Below are positions 1 through 8,727 of a DNA stretch of 64,000 bases, piece by piece. This DNA comes from Candidatus Omnitrophota bacterium (lineage in GTDB: Bacteria; Hinthialibacterota; Hinthialibacteria; Hinthialibacterales; Hinthialibacteraceae): NCBI GenBank assembly GCA_003598175.1, contig QZKN01000043.1, positions 1-64,000 on the forward strand, written 5' to 3'. The notes below the pieces were generated by a model. The model was not told the DNA's origin. It was given only the letters and a program-made list of their open reading frames with translations, and made no database searches. Position 1 is the first letter of the stretch. Each line of letters opens with the position of its first letter. Position numbers and translations under genes: made by a program.

Positions 1-1083
1 AGAAAAAATCCAGCATTTTTTTGTATGAAGTTTTTTCAGGATCATAGAGTATTTCAACCGCTTCGGCATGGTCTCCATGATTTTCATACGTGGGATTTTC
101 CATCTTCCCCCCAACATAAGACGTTAGGTGTCGATGGCGAACAAACTTCCGGCACCATCGGCAATCGAGCCTGGCGCATTCTACGCTATACCCGAGTGAC
201 CGGTGATCGGACTTTTCTCAAGTCGGGTCTCCACGGGATCGATGCGTTGGAACGCCACCGCATTCCGCGCGGCGCGCAAGGCTGGGAATGCCCCATCGCC
301 GCCGCCGATATTTTGGTCTCCGGTCATGCCGCGCGCGCCAATTTGGACGCCTATCGCATCACCGGCGACGAGCGCTATCTACAACAAGCAAGGTATTGGG
401 CGCGAACCGGCGTCGCATTTCACTATGTATGGAACCTGCCCGACCGTCCGCTGCAGCGATACGCCACGATTCCCATTTTCGGCGCGACGTTCTTCTCTCA
501 TTCCTGGCGAGGCGTTCCCGTGCAGTGGTGCGGCCTGGTTTACGCCTATGCTTTGTTGGAACTGGCCGAGTTCGACGATTCATTGCCGTGGATAACCATC
601 GCGCGCGGCATCGTCAACAGCGCCATGCTGCAACAAATGACGGAAGGGGAATATATTGGCACATTACCCGACAGCTACGGAGATTATTTTCTCACCGCCC
701 ACGGCGCCTATATCAATCCCGAAAACATCCTGACCAATCTGCATGCGCTCGAAGGCAACAACCTCAATATCCGCACGAAGTTCGTTGATAAAATCCGGCC
801 GGACGCGCTGCGAATCAGCGCCAACGCCGATCTTCACATCGATGAACCTGGCGAAATCCTGCAATTCACCGTGATTTCAAAAAAAGGACGAAATACGGAA
901 ATTCTACTCGCGCCTATCCCCCATAAACCAAAAGCGGTGATGATCAAGCATGATTCTCCGCTGCCGGAAATGAAGCAACTGTTTGGCGCGGCGGATGGGT
1001 GGAAATATGTTGAGGAGCATCATGCAATATTGATTCATGTAAGGCATGATGTTGAAAAGGTTGAAATCGCTGTTGTTCCATGA
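1..1083 (+). CDS. C-terminal part of a six-hairpin (alpha/alpha-toroid) type protein, cut by window edge
   Basis: The reading frame is open to base 1. The first Met (base 25) has no ribosome binding site and begins mid-domain, so the start probably lies outside the window. About 350 residues are visible. The first two thirds are helical with Trp/Tyr/His-rich loops and the phrases TGDRTFL and TGDERYL, a recurring feature of alpha/alpha-toroid glycosidase-like folds; the same TGDERY phrase occurs in the protein at 3792. The last ~90 residues look beta-rich, as in the C-terminal sandwich of such enzymes. No catalytic residue can be assigned. A carbohydrate-active role is inference from fold-like features only. 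Confidence 0.6.
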   Translation, partial: RKNPAFFCMKFFQDHRVFQPLRHGLHDFHTWDFPSSPQHKTLGVDGEQTSGTIGNRAWRILRYTRVTGDRTFLKSGLHGIDALERHRIPRGAQGWECPIAAADILVSGHAARANLDAYRITGDERYLQQARYWARTGVAFHYVWNLPDRPLQRYATIPIFGATFFSHSWRGVPVQWCGLVYAYALLELAEFDDSLPWITIARGIVNSAMLQQMTEGEYIGTLPDSYGDYFLTAHGAYINPENILTNLHALEGNNLNIRTKFVDKIRPDALRISANADLHIDEPGEILQFTVISKKGRNTEILLAPIPHKPKAVMIKHDSPLPEMKQLFGAADGWKYVEEHHAILIHVRHDVEKVEIAVVP

Positions 1084-1108
1084 AATTAATGGAATTATCG
1101 TAAATATG

Positions 1109-1154
1109 ACTCCCCATTGACGGGGGGATCAAAGGGGGGTGTGCGTAAGGTGAG
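1109..1154. repeat. One-ended copy of the MITE-like element found at 35.3 kb
   Basis: The right end reads TGCGTAAGGTGAG (1142-1154), identical to the 13-bp terminal repeat of the element at 35285-35410. The adjoining G/C-run hairpin with TTGACGGGGGGAT also matches the inner part of that element. No second terminal repeat is seen near 1083, so this looks like a decayed or half copy. Confidence 0.6.
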
Positions 1155-1163
1155 TAAAATGAT

Positions 1164-1191
1164 TTGAAATTGCACTCGAATGCGTTATACT
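1164..1191 (+). promoter_or_regulatory. Sigma-70-type promoter for the thymidylate kinase-like genes
   Basis: TTGAAA (1164-1169) and TATACT (1186-1191) are separated by 16 bases and lie about 60 bases before the ATG at 1252. It follows the repeat at 1109-1154. Assigned by consensus match only. Confidence 0.5.
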
Positions 1192-1251
1192 ACCTCATAC
1201 TCATATTACCGATAACGAATTCTTGAACAATACAAATTGAAAAGGGAACGT

Positions 1252-1914
1252 ATGAAAGGCATATTGATCGCAGTGGAGGGCCTTGACGGCTCCGGCAAAT
1301 CCACGCAGGTATATCTTCTCAAGCGTTGGCTGGAATTGTCCGACATCAAGGTTTTTTTTACGGAATGGAATTCTTCCTTGGTTGTAAAAAAAGCGACCAA
1401 ACGCGGCAAAAAAAGCAATCTGCTTACACCCACCACTTTCAGCCTGATTCATTGTACGGATTTCGCTGATCGCTACGAACGGCAGATTCTGCCCTTGCTC
1501 CACGCCGGATATATTGTGCTGTGTGATCGTTATATCTATACCGCTTTCGCGCGCGACGCCGTGCGCAGCTGCGGTCGCGGTTGGCTGCGGAGGGTGTACG
1601 GATTTGCCGTTCCACCCAACATTACCTTCTTTTTTCAAGTGCCGTTGCAAACCGCTTTAAACCGAATCTTAAGCGGAAGGCCGCAACTTAAATATCATGA
1701 GGCAGGTATGGATCTCAATTTGTCTCACGATCCTTACGAAAGTTTTGCGATTTTTCAAGAAAGCATCAACAATGAATATGCAAGCATGGTCGATGAATTC
1801 GATTTTGTGGTGATGGATGGAACCAAACCGATCCAACAATTGCAGGATGAAGTTCGCGGCGTGGTTGCGGAAAAGATCGATCTCAACGCGTATCGGCGGA
1901 GGACGCGATCATGA
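1252..1914 (+). CDS. Thymidylate kinase-like nucleoside monophosphate kinase (first of tandem pair)
   Basis: A 220-residue protein of the dTMP kinase family, which phosphorylates dTMP to dTDP with ATP in the cytoplasm. The P-loop GLDGSGKST is at residues 10-18 and the family DRY motif (CDRYIYTAFARD) at 91-102. ATG 1252 is preferred over an in-frame TTG at 1237 because AAAAGGGA lies just upstream. Length suits the family (~210). It overlaps the next gene by 4 bases (ATGA), implying translational coupling. The segment after the P-loop (TEWNSSLVVKKATKRGKK) is unlike the usual TREPGGT motif, so the true substrate may not be dTMP. Family membership is sure; function is less so. Confidence 0.85.
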   Translation: MKGILIAVEGLDGSGKSTQVYLLKRWLELSDIKVFFTEWNSSLVVKKATKRGKKSNLLTPTTFSLIHCTDFADRYERQILPLLHAGYIVLCDRYIYTAFARDAVRSCGRGWLRRVYGFAVPPNITFFFQVPLQTALNRILSGRPQLKYHEAGMDLNLSHDPYESFAIFQESINNEYASMVDEFDFVVMDGTKPIQQLQDEVRGVVAEKIDLNAYRRRTRS

Positions 1915-2618
1915 ATGATCCCAAACCAAAGACTAAAAGTTTTTACGGCGCCGGTCTGCCGGATATCGACTGCGAGGAGTTGACGGGGAATCTGATCGTG
2001 ATCGAAGGCGCCGACGGCTCCGGTCGTTCCACACAAATCACGTTGCTCAAAGATTTTCTGGAAGAAAAGGGGTATGCCGTGGTCAACGTCGGTTTGCGGC
2101 GTTCCACTCTCGTGAGCCGTGAACTCGACGAGGCCAAGAAGGGGAATATTCTCGGCAAACGCACCTTCAGTCTTTTTTATGCCACCGATTTCGCCGATCA
2201 ATTGGAGAATCAGATCATACCCGCACTTCGCGCCGGATTTATCGTTCTCGCCGACCGTTATATCTACACGCTCATGGCGCGAACCTTTGCGCGCAATTTG
2301 GAGCCGGAATGGGTGGAATCGCTGTATGGCATTGCTCTCGTTCCCGATGCGGTTTATTATCTTCGCGTCAGCCCGCAAAATCTGGTCGAGCGCAATTTTC
2401 GCAAACATGCGATATTGGATTATTGGGAATCGGGAATGGACATCGGATTGTCGCAGGATGTGTTCGAAAGTTTTCTCAAATACCAACGCCTGATCCAGGC
2501 GGAATTTCGGAAAATGCAGGTTAAATACGGATTCGACGTTATCGACGGCAACCGTTCCGTCAAAGCGGTTGCCAAAGATTTGCAAAAACGAGTATTTTCC
2601 AAATTATCTCACGAATGA
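1911..2618 (+). CDS. Thymidylate kinase-like protein with altered Walker A (second of tandem pair)
   Basis: A 235-residue paralogue of the preceding gene, with an extra ~25-residue N-terminal leader. Family features are present: IEGADGSGRST at residues 31-41 and ADRYIYTLMART. The normally invariant Walker A lysine is Arg39 (codon CGT). In P-loop kinases this lysine contacts the beta/gamma phosphates, so the protein may be weakly active or a regulatory partner of the upstream enzyme; that is inference. The start ATG overlaps the upstream stop. It shares with its neighbour a segment of the form (K/G)KRTFSL/TTFSL..C/ATDFAD and a GMD(L/I)(N/G)LS.D.(Y/F)ESF motif near the C-terminus, which argues for duplication. 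Confidence 0.82.
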   Translation: MNDPKPKTKSFYGAGLPDIDCEELTGNLIVIEGADGSGRSTQITLLKDFLEEKGYAVVNVGLRRSTLVSRELDEAKKGNILGKRTFSLFYATDFADQLENQIIPALRAGFIVLADRYIYTLMARTFARNLEPEWVESLYGIALVPDAVYYLRVSPQNLVERNFRKHAILDYWESGMDIGLSQDVFESFLKYQRLIQAEFRKMQVKYGFDVIDGNRSVKAVAKDLQKRVFSKLSHE

Positions 2619-2640
2619 ACGCGAAGGGAGACAAATCGAC

Positions 2641-3639
2641 GTGGCAAACCAGGACCAGACGGACAATCGCGTTGTCATCGGCGTGGATTTGGGAGGAACC
2701 AAAGTCCTCGCCGCTGTCATTACGGAATCGGGAGAAATCCTCAGCCGCGCCAAAAAGAAAACCAAACCGGAAAAACCGCCGGAAGAGATTTTAGGACGCG
2801 TCGCTGCATGTTGCCGTGAAGCGGCGGAGGGCGCCGGGATTGCATTGGACGCGATTCAGGGCGTGGGAATCGGCTCCCCCGGCCCGCTGGATCCGGACAA
2901 GGGAATCGTCATCGAAACGCCGAACATGAATTTGACCAATGCGCCCGTAACGGCCTTTCTGCAAAAGGAGTTAGGGATTCCGGTGTTTCTCGACAACGAC
3001 GTAAATGTCGGCACGCTGGGCGAATACGTGTACGGCGCGGGAAAAGGCCTGAAACACGTTGTCGGCATTTTTATGGGAACCGGCATCGGCGGCGGCGTGA
3101 TCGTCGACGGCAAATTGCTGCACGGATTCAGCTACAACGCCGGTGAGTTGGGACATATGAAAATTTGCGCGGGCGGCGATGTCTGCGGCTGCGGCCAAAA
3201 AGGATGCCTGGAAGCTTACGCCAGTAAAACCGCCATGATCAAACGCTTTAAAAATGCGGTGAACAGCGGCAGGAAAACCATTTTAACCAAATTGGTCGGC
3301 AATGACTGGTCCAAACTGACCAGCAGGGTTTTTCTGAAGGCGGTTGAAGAAAAAGACGAATTGGTCACGAAGGAAGTCCGGCGCGCCGCGCGCTACACCG
3401 GCGTTGCGGTTGGCAGTCTGTTAAACATTCTCAGCCCGGAAATGGTCGTCATCGGCGGCGGGCTTGTCGAAGCGTTGGGGGACCGGGTGCTGAAAATCAT
3501 TCGCAAATACGCGAAAGAGAATTCGTTTCCCATCACGTTTCAAGATGTGCAAATCGTCGCCGCCGCGTTGGGCGACGACGCCGGTATTTTGGGCGCGGCC
3601 GCTCTTGCCTGGCGCAATCTGAATGAACGGAAATCATAG
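2641..3639 (+). CDS. ROK-family sugar kinase (glucokinase-like)
   Basis: A 332-residue ROK protein without an N-terminal helix-turn-helix, so a kinase rather than a repressor. The phosphate-1 motif GVDLGGTK is at residues 14-21. The catalytic stretch DNDVNVGTLGEY, the GTGIGGGVI phosphate-2 loop and the zinc-type CGCGQKGCLEAYAS motif are all present. It would phosphorylate glucose or a similar hexose with ATP. GTG 2641 is chosen because AGGGAGA lies about 10 bases before it; an ATG frame extension from 2569 overlaps the upstream gene and has no homology-like content. It lies 22 bases after the kinase pair, probably one transcript. Confidence 0.9.
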   Translation: MANQDQTDNRVVIGVDLGGTKVLAAVITESGEILSRAKKKTKPEKPPEEILGRVAACCREAAEGAGIALDAIQGVGIGSPGPLDPDKGIVIETPNMNLTNAPVTAFLQKELGIPVFLDNDVNVGTLGEYVYGAGKGLKHVVGIFMGTGIGGGVIVDGKLLHGFSYNAGELGHMKICAGGDVCGCGQKGCLEAYASKTAMIKRFKNAVNSGRKTILTKLVGNDWSKLTSRVFLKAVEEKDELVTKEVRRAARYTGVAVGSLLNILSPEMVVIGGGLVEALGDRVLKIIRKYAKENSFPITFQDVQIVAAALGDDAGILGAAALAWRNLNERKS

Positions 3640-3707
3640 CTTCGTTGACTTGACATCCCCCCGTTTTTCAATTCAACGAACACAATCATTTTTCGAATCG
3701 TTGTTTC

Positions 3708-3769
3708 GTGGGTAGAGCAAGCGTCCCCGCTTGCACGAACGACGCAGGCGAGACGCCTGCTCTACCCAC
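3708..3769. repeat. Palindromic dispersed repeat (GTGGGTAGAGCA family)
   Basis: Perfect 12-bp inverted ends, GTGGGTAGAGCA (3708-3719) and TGCTCTACCCAC (3758-3769), enclose two hairpins (AAGCG..CGCTT and GCAGGCG..CGCCTGC). A related copy starts at 58398. Naive gene calling reads through it and adds a false leader to the downstream protein. Confidence 0.8.
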
Positions 3770-3791
3770 AAAACATTATGGAGCGACGCTC

Positions 3792-5972
3792 ATGAGAATT
3801 TCATTGTTTCATTATGTAGGTATCGTGGCCTGTTTCATCACGTCTCCCTTATTCGCCGTCAATCAAAATGCGCCTTCCGTTAAAATCGGAACCTATCCAC
3901 AGGAAATCAGCCACGTTTATGACGAAGTGGATGGGTTACCTTCGAATCACGTTCTCTCCATCGCCGTCTCCCCCGACGGAACCGTTTATGCGGGCACGGT
4001 GAATGGAAACGCGGTTTTTCGAAATGGGAAATGGATTCCTGTTTCCGAAGAGATTCCGTTTGTGAATATGCGAATCGATTTTTCCTCCGATCCGGCGTTG
4101 AGCAATTTGTTAGGCGAGGATCAGCAAATCAACGCGGTTGCTTACGATTCCCAGAAATCCATCGCCGTGGCGGCGGAAGCGGGATTGTTTCTCAAAAAAG
4201 AAGACAAGGAATGGACCGCTCTTTATCCGCATGACGAAAAGGGACGCAGCTGGGCGCCGCGTAACGTCAAAGGCGTGACTTTCGATAAACAGGATCGCCT
4301 GTGGTTTGCTGGCCCGCAAGGCGTAGGCTGCTACAGCACGAAATGGACGCTCTACACCGGCAAAGAAGGTTTGCCTTATAACGATTTCACCTGTGTTGCG
4401 CCTGGCGAGCCGGGCGTTGTATGGTTTGGAACTCAGATCGGTGCGATCCGTTTTGACGGCAAGAATTGGGACTACCGGCAAGGGCCGCGCTGGCTGCCGG
4501 ACGATCGGATCAATGATATCGCCGTCGCTTCGGATGGCAGCGCATGGTTCGCCACACCCGCCGGCGTGGGGTGGATCGAACGCCGCTCCATGACGCTGGC
4601 GGAAAAGGCCGATTTTTATGAAAACGAAATCGAAAACCATATCAAACGCACGGAATTTGGGTACCTGTCCGAAGTGCGCCTGCAACAACCGGGCGACAAG
4701 AGCGCCATCCTCTATTCCGACAGCGACAACGACGGTCTATGGACGAGCATGTACGGCGCGGGGGCATGTTTTGCTTACGCCGTGACTCGCGATGAGAACG
4801 CGAAAAAACGCGCGCAGGAAGCGTTTGAAGCGTTGCGGTTTCTCAGCGTGGTGACGCAAGGGGGCGAAGTGGAGCAGCAACCCGGTTTCGTCGCCCGCAC
4901 CGTCGTCCCCACCAGTGAACCGAATCCCAACGAGCGCAGCAGCTATACGCTCGAGGGGATGAAACGCACGCGCGATTCCGGCGACGCCCGCTGGAAAGTG
5001 TATTACCCCCGCTGGCCGCTAAGTCAGGACGGCAACTTTTGGTACAAAACCGACACCAGTTCCGACGAACTCGATGGCCATTTCTTCTTTTATGCGCTCT
5101 ATTACGATTTAGTGGCCGATTCGCCGCAGGAGAAGGAACGCGTGCGCGAAGTGGTGCGGAGCATTACCGATCACCTGATACGCAACGATTTTTGCCTCAT
5201 CGATCATGACGGGACGCCCACCCGCTGGGCGGTTTTCGGACCGAAGTTTCTCAATCGCGATCCGGTCTGGTATCCCGAACGCGGATTGAATTCGCTCAGC
5301 ATTCTTTCCTACCTTACCGTCGCCGAATTCGTCACCGGCGATGAGCGTTATGGGGAATATGTCAAGCAGCTGTGCGAGGAGCATGCGTACGACATCAACG
5401 CGATGGTGGCCAAAATCCAACGCGGGATCGGCTCCGGCAATCAATCCGACGACGAAATGGCCTTTATGAGTTATTATAACCTGATCAAATATACAAAGAA
5501 CGAAACCCTGCGGCGAGAGATGATCTTTTCTTTTTATAATTATTGGATTTTGGAATTTCCTGAAATGAATCCGTTTTTCAATTTCACCTATGCAGCCTGC
5601 GCAGAGTCATTCTCCTACACCGATCCGTGGGGAACCTATCCGCTGCGGCCGTGGGACGGCTGGCTGGAGGATTCCGTGGAGACGCTGCAAGGATTTCCGC
5701 TCGACCGGCTGAATTGGCCGCATCAAAACAGCCATCGCTTGGACCTGATTGCGTTGCCCCGACAGGCCGGAATCAACTCAACCGACAGCGGGCGCAGAAA
5801 AAGAGGCTACCGCGTCAATGACAAGGTTCTTTCCGTGCAAAACCGCCATTTCAACCATTACAACACCGATCCGTGGACGCTCGATTACGGCGGAGATGGA
5901 AGAACGCTGGCCAGCGGAACGGTGTTTCTGCTGCCGTATTATATGGGGCTTTATCATGGGTACATCAAGTAA
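3792..5972 (+). CDS. Secreted two-component-type beta-propeller fused to alpha/alpha-toroid domain
   Basis: A 726-residue exported protein. Signal peptide at residues 1-22 (MRISLFHYVGIVACFITSPLFA). Residues ~30-280 hold propeller blades of the ligand-binding two-component type, with VDGLPSNHVLSIA, DRLWFAGPQGVG, VVWFGTQIGAIRFDGKNW and SAWFATPAGVGW. Residues ~300-720 form a helical, six-hairpin-like domain (TGDERYGEYVKQL, Trp/Tyr-rich loops). The start at 3792 lies outside the palindromic repeat and gives a clean signal peptide; the longer reading from 3708 is the repeat. No kinase domain follows, so it is a secreted or periplasmic protein rather than a sensor kinase. Substrate unknown; carbohydrate processing is a guess. 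Confidence 0.8.
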   Translation: MRISLFHYVGIVACFITSPLFAVNQNAPSVKIGTYPQEISHVYDEVDGLPSNHVLSIAVSPDGTVYAGTVNGNAVFRNGKWIPVSEEIPFVNMRIDFSSDPALSNLLGEDQQINAVAYDSQKSIAVAAEAGLFLKKEDKEWTALYPHDEKGRSWAPRNVKGVTFDKQDRLWFAGPQGVGCYSTKWTLYTGKEGLPYNDFTCVAPGEPGVVWFGTQIGAIRFDGKNWDYRQGPRWLPDDRINDIAVASDGSAWFATPAGVGWIERRSMTLAEKADFYENEIENHIKRTEFGYLSEVRLQQPGDKSAILYSDSDNDGLWTSMYGAGACFAYAVTRDENAKKRAQEAFEALRFLSVVTQGGEVEQQPGFVARTVVPTSEPNPNERSSYTLEGMKRTRDSGDARWKVYYPRWPLSQDGNFWYKTDTSSDELDGHFFFYALYYDLVADSPQEKERVREVVRSITDHLIRNDFCLIDHDGTPTRWAVFGPKFLNRDPVWYPERGLNSLSILSYLTVAEFVTGDERYGEYVKQLCEEHAYDINAMVAKIQRGIGSGNQSDDEMAFMSYYNLIKYTKNETLRREMIFSFYNYWILEFPEMNPFFNFTYAACAESFSYTDPWGTYPLRPWDGWLEDSVETLQGFPLDRLNWPHQNSHRLDLIALPRQAGINSTDSGRRKRGYRVNDKVLSVQNRHFNHYNTDPWTLDYGGDGRTLASGTVFLLPYYMGLYHGYIK

Positions 5973-6213
5973 TGTCTCCATTCCGGCGTTGGTTCCGTAG
6001 CGCGTAGATCGCCAGTTCCGTAGGAAATGTTTCCGGATTTTTATTTTCCCACCCGGCAATGTCATGTTTCCTTTGTTGTCCCCAAACAAAAATAAAAAAT
6101 CAATTTTACCTACGCATCTCCACAAATCGCGCTAGAATAACGGATAGCGAATCGATGTATTATGCATATATCATGTTTTGGCAGATGGATTTGGCAACGG
6201 GATTGGGAATGGA

Positions 6214-7398
6214 ATGAAAATTCAAGAAAAACGCATCAAAACATCCGAAATTTTTAAAATCCTGCAACAGAAAAAACAGGACTGGCTGAATTCCTTTGAT
6301 CGTAAACTGCTGGAAACGCTGGTGAAGCATTCCACCGTCGAATTGTTCGATCCCGAAGAGATCCTGGTCAAACAACACGACCCTTCCGATTCGCTGTATC
6401 TCGTGCTGCAGGGACGATGCACCTTTTCCGTCGATGGAGAGCCGCTGGGATTTTTGGAAAGCGGCGATCTCGTGGGCGAAATGGGTGTCATTCAAGACGC
6501 CTCGCGCAGCGCCACCGTCACCGCCATCGAACCGACCTCCGCGCTTCACATTCCCGCGCAGGTTTTCCGTAAGATGCTGTTCAGTTCTCCCGTTTCGACG
6601 TGGATCATGAATCTTTTGGTCGACCGCTTGCGCGACACCTCGGGCGAATCCTCGCGCGACAAAACCCACAAGCGGGAAATCCTGCAGGATTACAAACAAC
6701 TGGCCCGAGTGCAGCGCTCGCTGCTGCCGGAAACCCTGCCCGACGATCCCCGCATGAGGATCCATGTGTATTACAATCCCTGCGTCTATGCCGGGGGCGA
6801 TTATTACGATGCCATCATGCTGGACGAAAACCGGCTTTTCCTGATTATCGCCGACGTCACCGGTCACGGCGCGCAGGCTTCCATTACTATGGCCATCGTG
6901 AGATCGTTTATTCATCAAATCAACTTGCGGAAAACGCCGCAAACCATTTTAAAACAACTCAATCGCTATTTGATCGAATATGGTCCTTCCCACCATTTCG
7001 TTACCGCGCAGGCGGCGGTGATCGATCTGGAAAATCGGATGATTCAATTCGCTTACGCCGGTCATCCCTTCATTCTTCACCTGCACGGCGATGTTTGCCA
7101 GCCGCTGGTTGGTCCTCGTTCCTATTTTTTGCGTTTCACACCCGATATCGACGTGCGTGGGAAAAGCATCGCATTGAATGCCGGCGATCGGCTGGGATTT
7201 TACACCGACGGCGTCATCGATACCTTCGATGTCGAAGGCCGCCGCTACGATCTTGAGGGATTGGAGGCGTTCCTGGTCAAAACCTGTAAAAAACCGGTCT
7301 CATCCCTTCCCCATAAACTGGAGGAGGAACTGGAAAAATTCCGGGAAGGCAGCCCGATCGAGGATGATATTACTTTTTTGGTTGTTGAAATCGTGTAG
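6214..7398 (+). CDS. cNMP-binding domain + PP2C (SpoIIE/RsbU-type) serine phosphatase
   Basis: About 394 residues. The N-terminal ~130 residues are a cyclic-nucleotide-binding fold (LYLVLQGRCTFSVDGEPLGFLESGDLVGEMG...RSATVTA). After a short helical linker containing the family KQLARVQRSLLPE segment comes a PP2C-type phosphatase with the metal ligands in GGDYYD, DVTGHG, AGHP, FYTDGV and DDITFLVV. Enzymes of this kind dephosphorylate STAS anti-sigma antagonists; two such proteins are encoded at 48561 and 50776. The cNMP domain suggests allosteric gating. ATG 6214 was chosen over TTG 6178; the binding site is weak at both. Cytoplasmic, no membrane segment. Confidence 0.88.
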   Translation: MKIQEKRIKTSEIFKILQQKKQDWLNSFDRKLLETLVKHSTVELFDPEEILVKQHDPSDSLYLVLQGRCTFSVDGEPLGFLESGDLVGEMGVIQDASRSATVTAIEPTSALHIPAQVFRKMLFSSPVSTWIMNLLVDRLRDTSGESSRDKTHKREILQDYKQLARVQRSLLPETLPDDPRMRIHVYYNPCVYAGGDYYDAIMLDENRLFLIIADVTGHGAQASITMAIVRSFIHQINLRKTPQTILKQLNRYLIEYGPSHHFVTAQAAVIDLENRMIQFAYAGHPFILHLHGDVCQPLVGPRSYFLRFTPDIDVRGKSIALNAGDRLGFYTDGVIDTFDVEGRRYDLEGLEAFLVKTCKKPVSSLPHKLEEELEKFREGSPIEDDITFLVVEIV

Positions 7399-7450
7399 AG
7401 TCAACCGCGATGGTCAGCCGGAAAAGGCCGGCAGCGATGAAAAAATCGGA

Positions 7451-7478
7451 GCGCGGGCATCCTGCCCGCCGGAGCGTG
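7451..7478. repeat. Palindromic repeat hairpin
   Basis: GCGGGCA (7453-7459) pairs with TGCCCGC (7463-7469) in a stem with a 3-base loop, flanked by GGAGC-like arms. The same kind of stem occurs at the end of the repeat block near 58.47 kb. It sits between the phosphatase and the outer-membrane protein genes. Confidence 0.65.
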
Positions 7479-7515
7479 GAAACAACCATATTTGTATAAA
7501 AAACATAATTGAATC

Positions 7516-8709
7516 ATGAACATGACCTGCAAACAAATCCGATACCTCCCAATCCTGTACCTGGCGGCATCGTTTCTCCTCCCACTCCATCCGATTTCCG
7601 CGCAGCAGAATGGCCTGCCGTTGCGGGATTTTGATTCGGTGTTGGGATTTTATCATCCGCATTTCCTGGCCGGGCAGGCGATTCTGGAGGAAGCCGTCGT
7701 GCGGCGACTGGGCGCGGTTTCTTCTGCTTTGCAGGCGGCGGCCGCCAATGAAATCGCCAATCTTTCCATTTCCGCCGCGGGGACGCAATATTTTTTCGGA
7801 CGCGACCGCATGTTTTATGTGTCCGAATCGCTGGGCACTTATTTTATCGAGCCGCCGTGGACCACCGGCGCGGGAAACGGCTCGGTCGGGATCAACACCT
7901 CCTATCTCGATTTTCGCACGTTGCAAGGGCGCGGAATGAGCCGGATTTTCGATTTTTACAACGCCGACGGCGACCTTGCCTGGCAGGGGGATTACTGTTT
8001 GACCGGCCAGTTGACTACATTGTCCATGGCGTACGGCGTGATGGATCGGCTTGATTTGGGTTTGATCGTTCCGCTGGTGTATCTTGACGGTGAAGGGAAG
8101 GGAAGATTCGCGCGAGTTGCCAATTTTCCGGACATTACCGATTTCAACGAATCGATTACCGACGTCGCCGACATATTCATCCGCGCCAAATACGAAATCC
8201 TTGAAATCGAAGACCTCGACAATCTCTTTTCATGGTCCGCCGGCGTGGACGTCAAATTGAACAACGGCGATTCCGACGAATTATTGGGAACCGGCGACGT
8301 CGGCGTTCGTTTGCGCACGTCGGTGGGAAAACGCATCGGTCGCTTCTATCCGGTCGTCGAGTTGGCCTACAATTTCGCCGGCGTCGACGCCGTCAACCGC
8401 ATGACGGTGTTGGATCGCAACGTACCCGACGCCGTGATCACCTTTCCGACCGGCGTCGAAGACGACGATTTCAACGCATTCGAAATCCGTTGTGGATTGC
8501 CGGTCGCTTTGATTGCGGAAAAATGGACGTTGAGCATGGAATGGATGCACTCGAATTCAAGTTTCGCCGTAACCAACGATTGGGGCGTGTCCACCCGCAT
8601 CAAAATCAACGATCAATTCTTCGTGCAGGGCGGAGTTCGGATTCCGCTGGACGATGAGGGATTACGCACCGATTTCATCCCCACCATCGGCTGTGAATAT
8701 CGGTTTTAA
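7516..8709 (+). CDS. Outer-membrane beta-barrel protein
   Basis: A 397-residue protein with a signal peptide cut after ...PISAQQ. Alternating hydrophobic strands follow from about residue 170 (LTTLSMAYGVMDRLDLGLIVPLVY, GVRLRTSVGKRIGRFYPVVELAYNF). The chain ends in CEYRF, the terminal aromatic residue recognised by the Bam machinery. Layout resembles the MetA/transporter-like barrels of unknown substrate, which is a family impression, not a match. It lies 18 bases before the propeller-caspase gene, so the two may be co-transcribed. It is the clearest evidence that the organism has an outer membrane. Confidence 0.75.
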   Translation: MNMTCKQIRYLPILYLAASFLLPLHPISAQQNGLPLRDFDSVLGFYHPHFLAGQAILEEAVVRRLGAVSSALQAAAANEIANLSISAAGTQYFFGRDRMFYVSESLGTYFIEPPWTTGAGNGSVGINTSYLDFRTLQGRGMSRIFDFYNADGDLAWQGDYCLTGQLTTLSMAYGVMDRLDLGLIVPLVYLDGEGKGRFARVANFPDITDFNESITDVADIFIRAKYEILEIEDLDNLFSWSAGVDVKLNNGDSDELLGTGDVGVRLRTSVGKRIGRFYPVVELAYNFAGVDAVNRMTVLDRNVPDAVITFPTGVEDDDFNAFEIRCGLPVALIAEKWTLSMEWMHSNSSFAVTNDWGVSTRIKINDQFFVQGGVRIPLDDEGLRTDFIPTIGCEYRF

Positions 8710-8727
8710 GGAAGTGGTAAGGTGATC

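Noticed and set aside
3708-3791. N-terminal extension of the propeller protein
   Set aside because: It reads through a palindromic intergenic repeat; the signal peptide starts at 3792.
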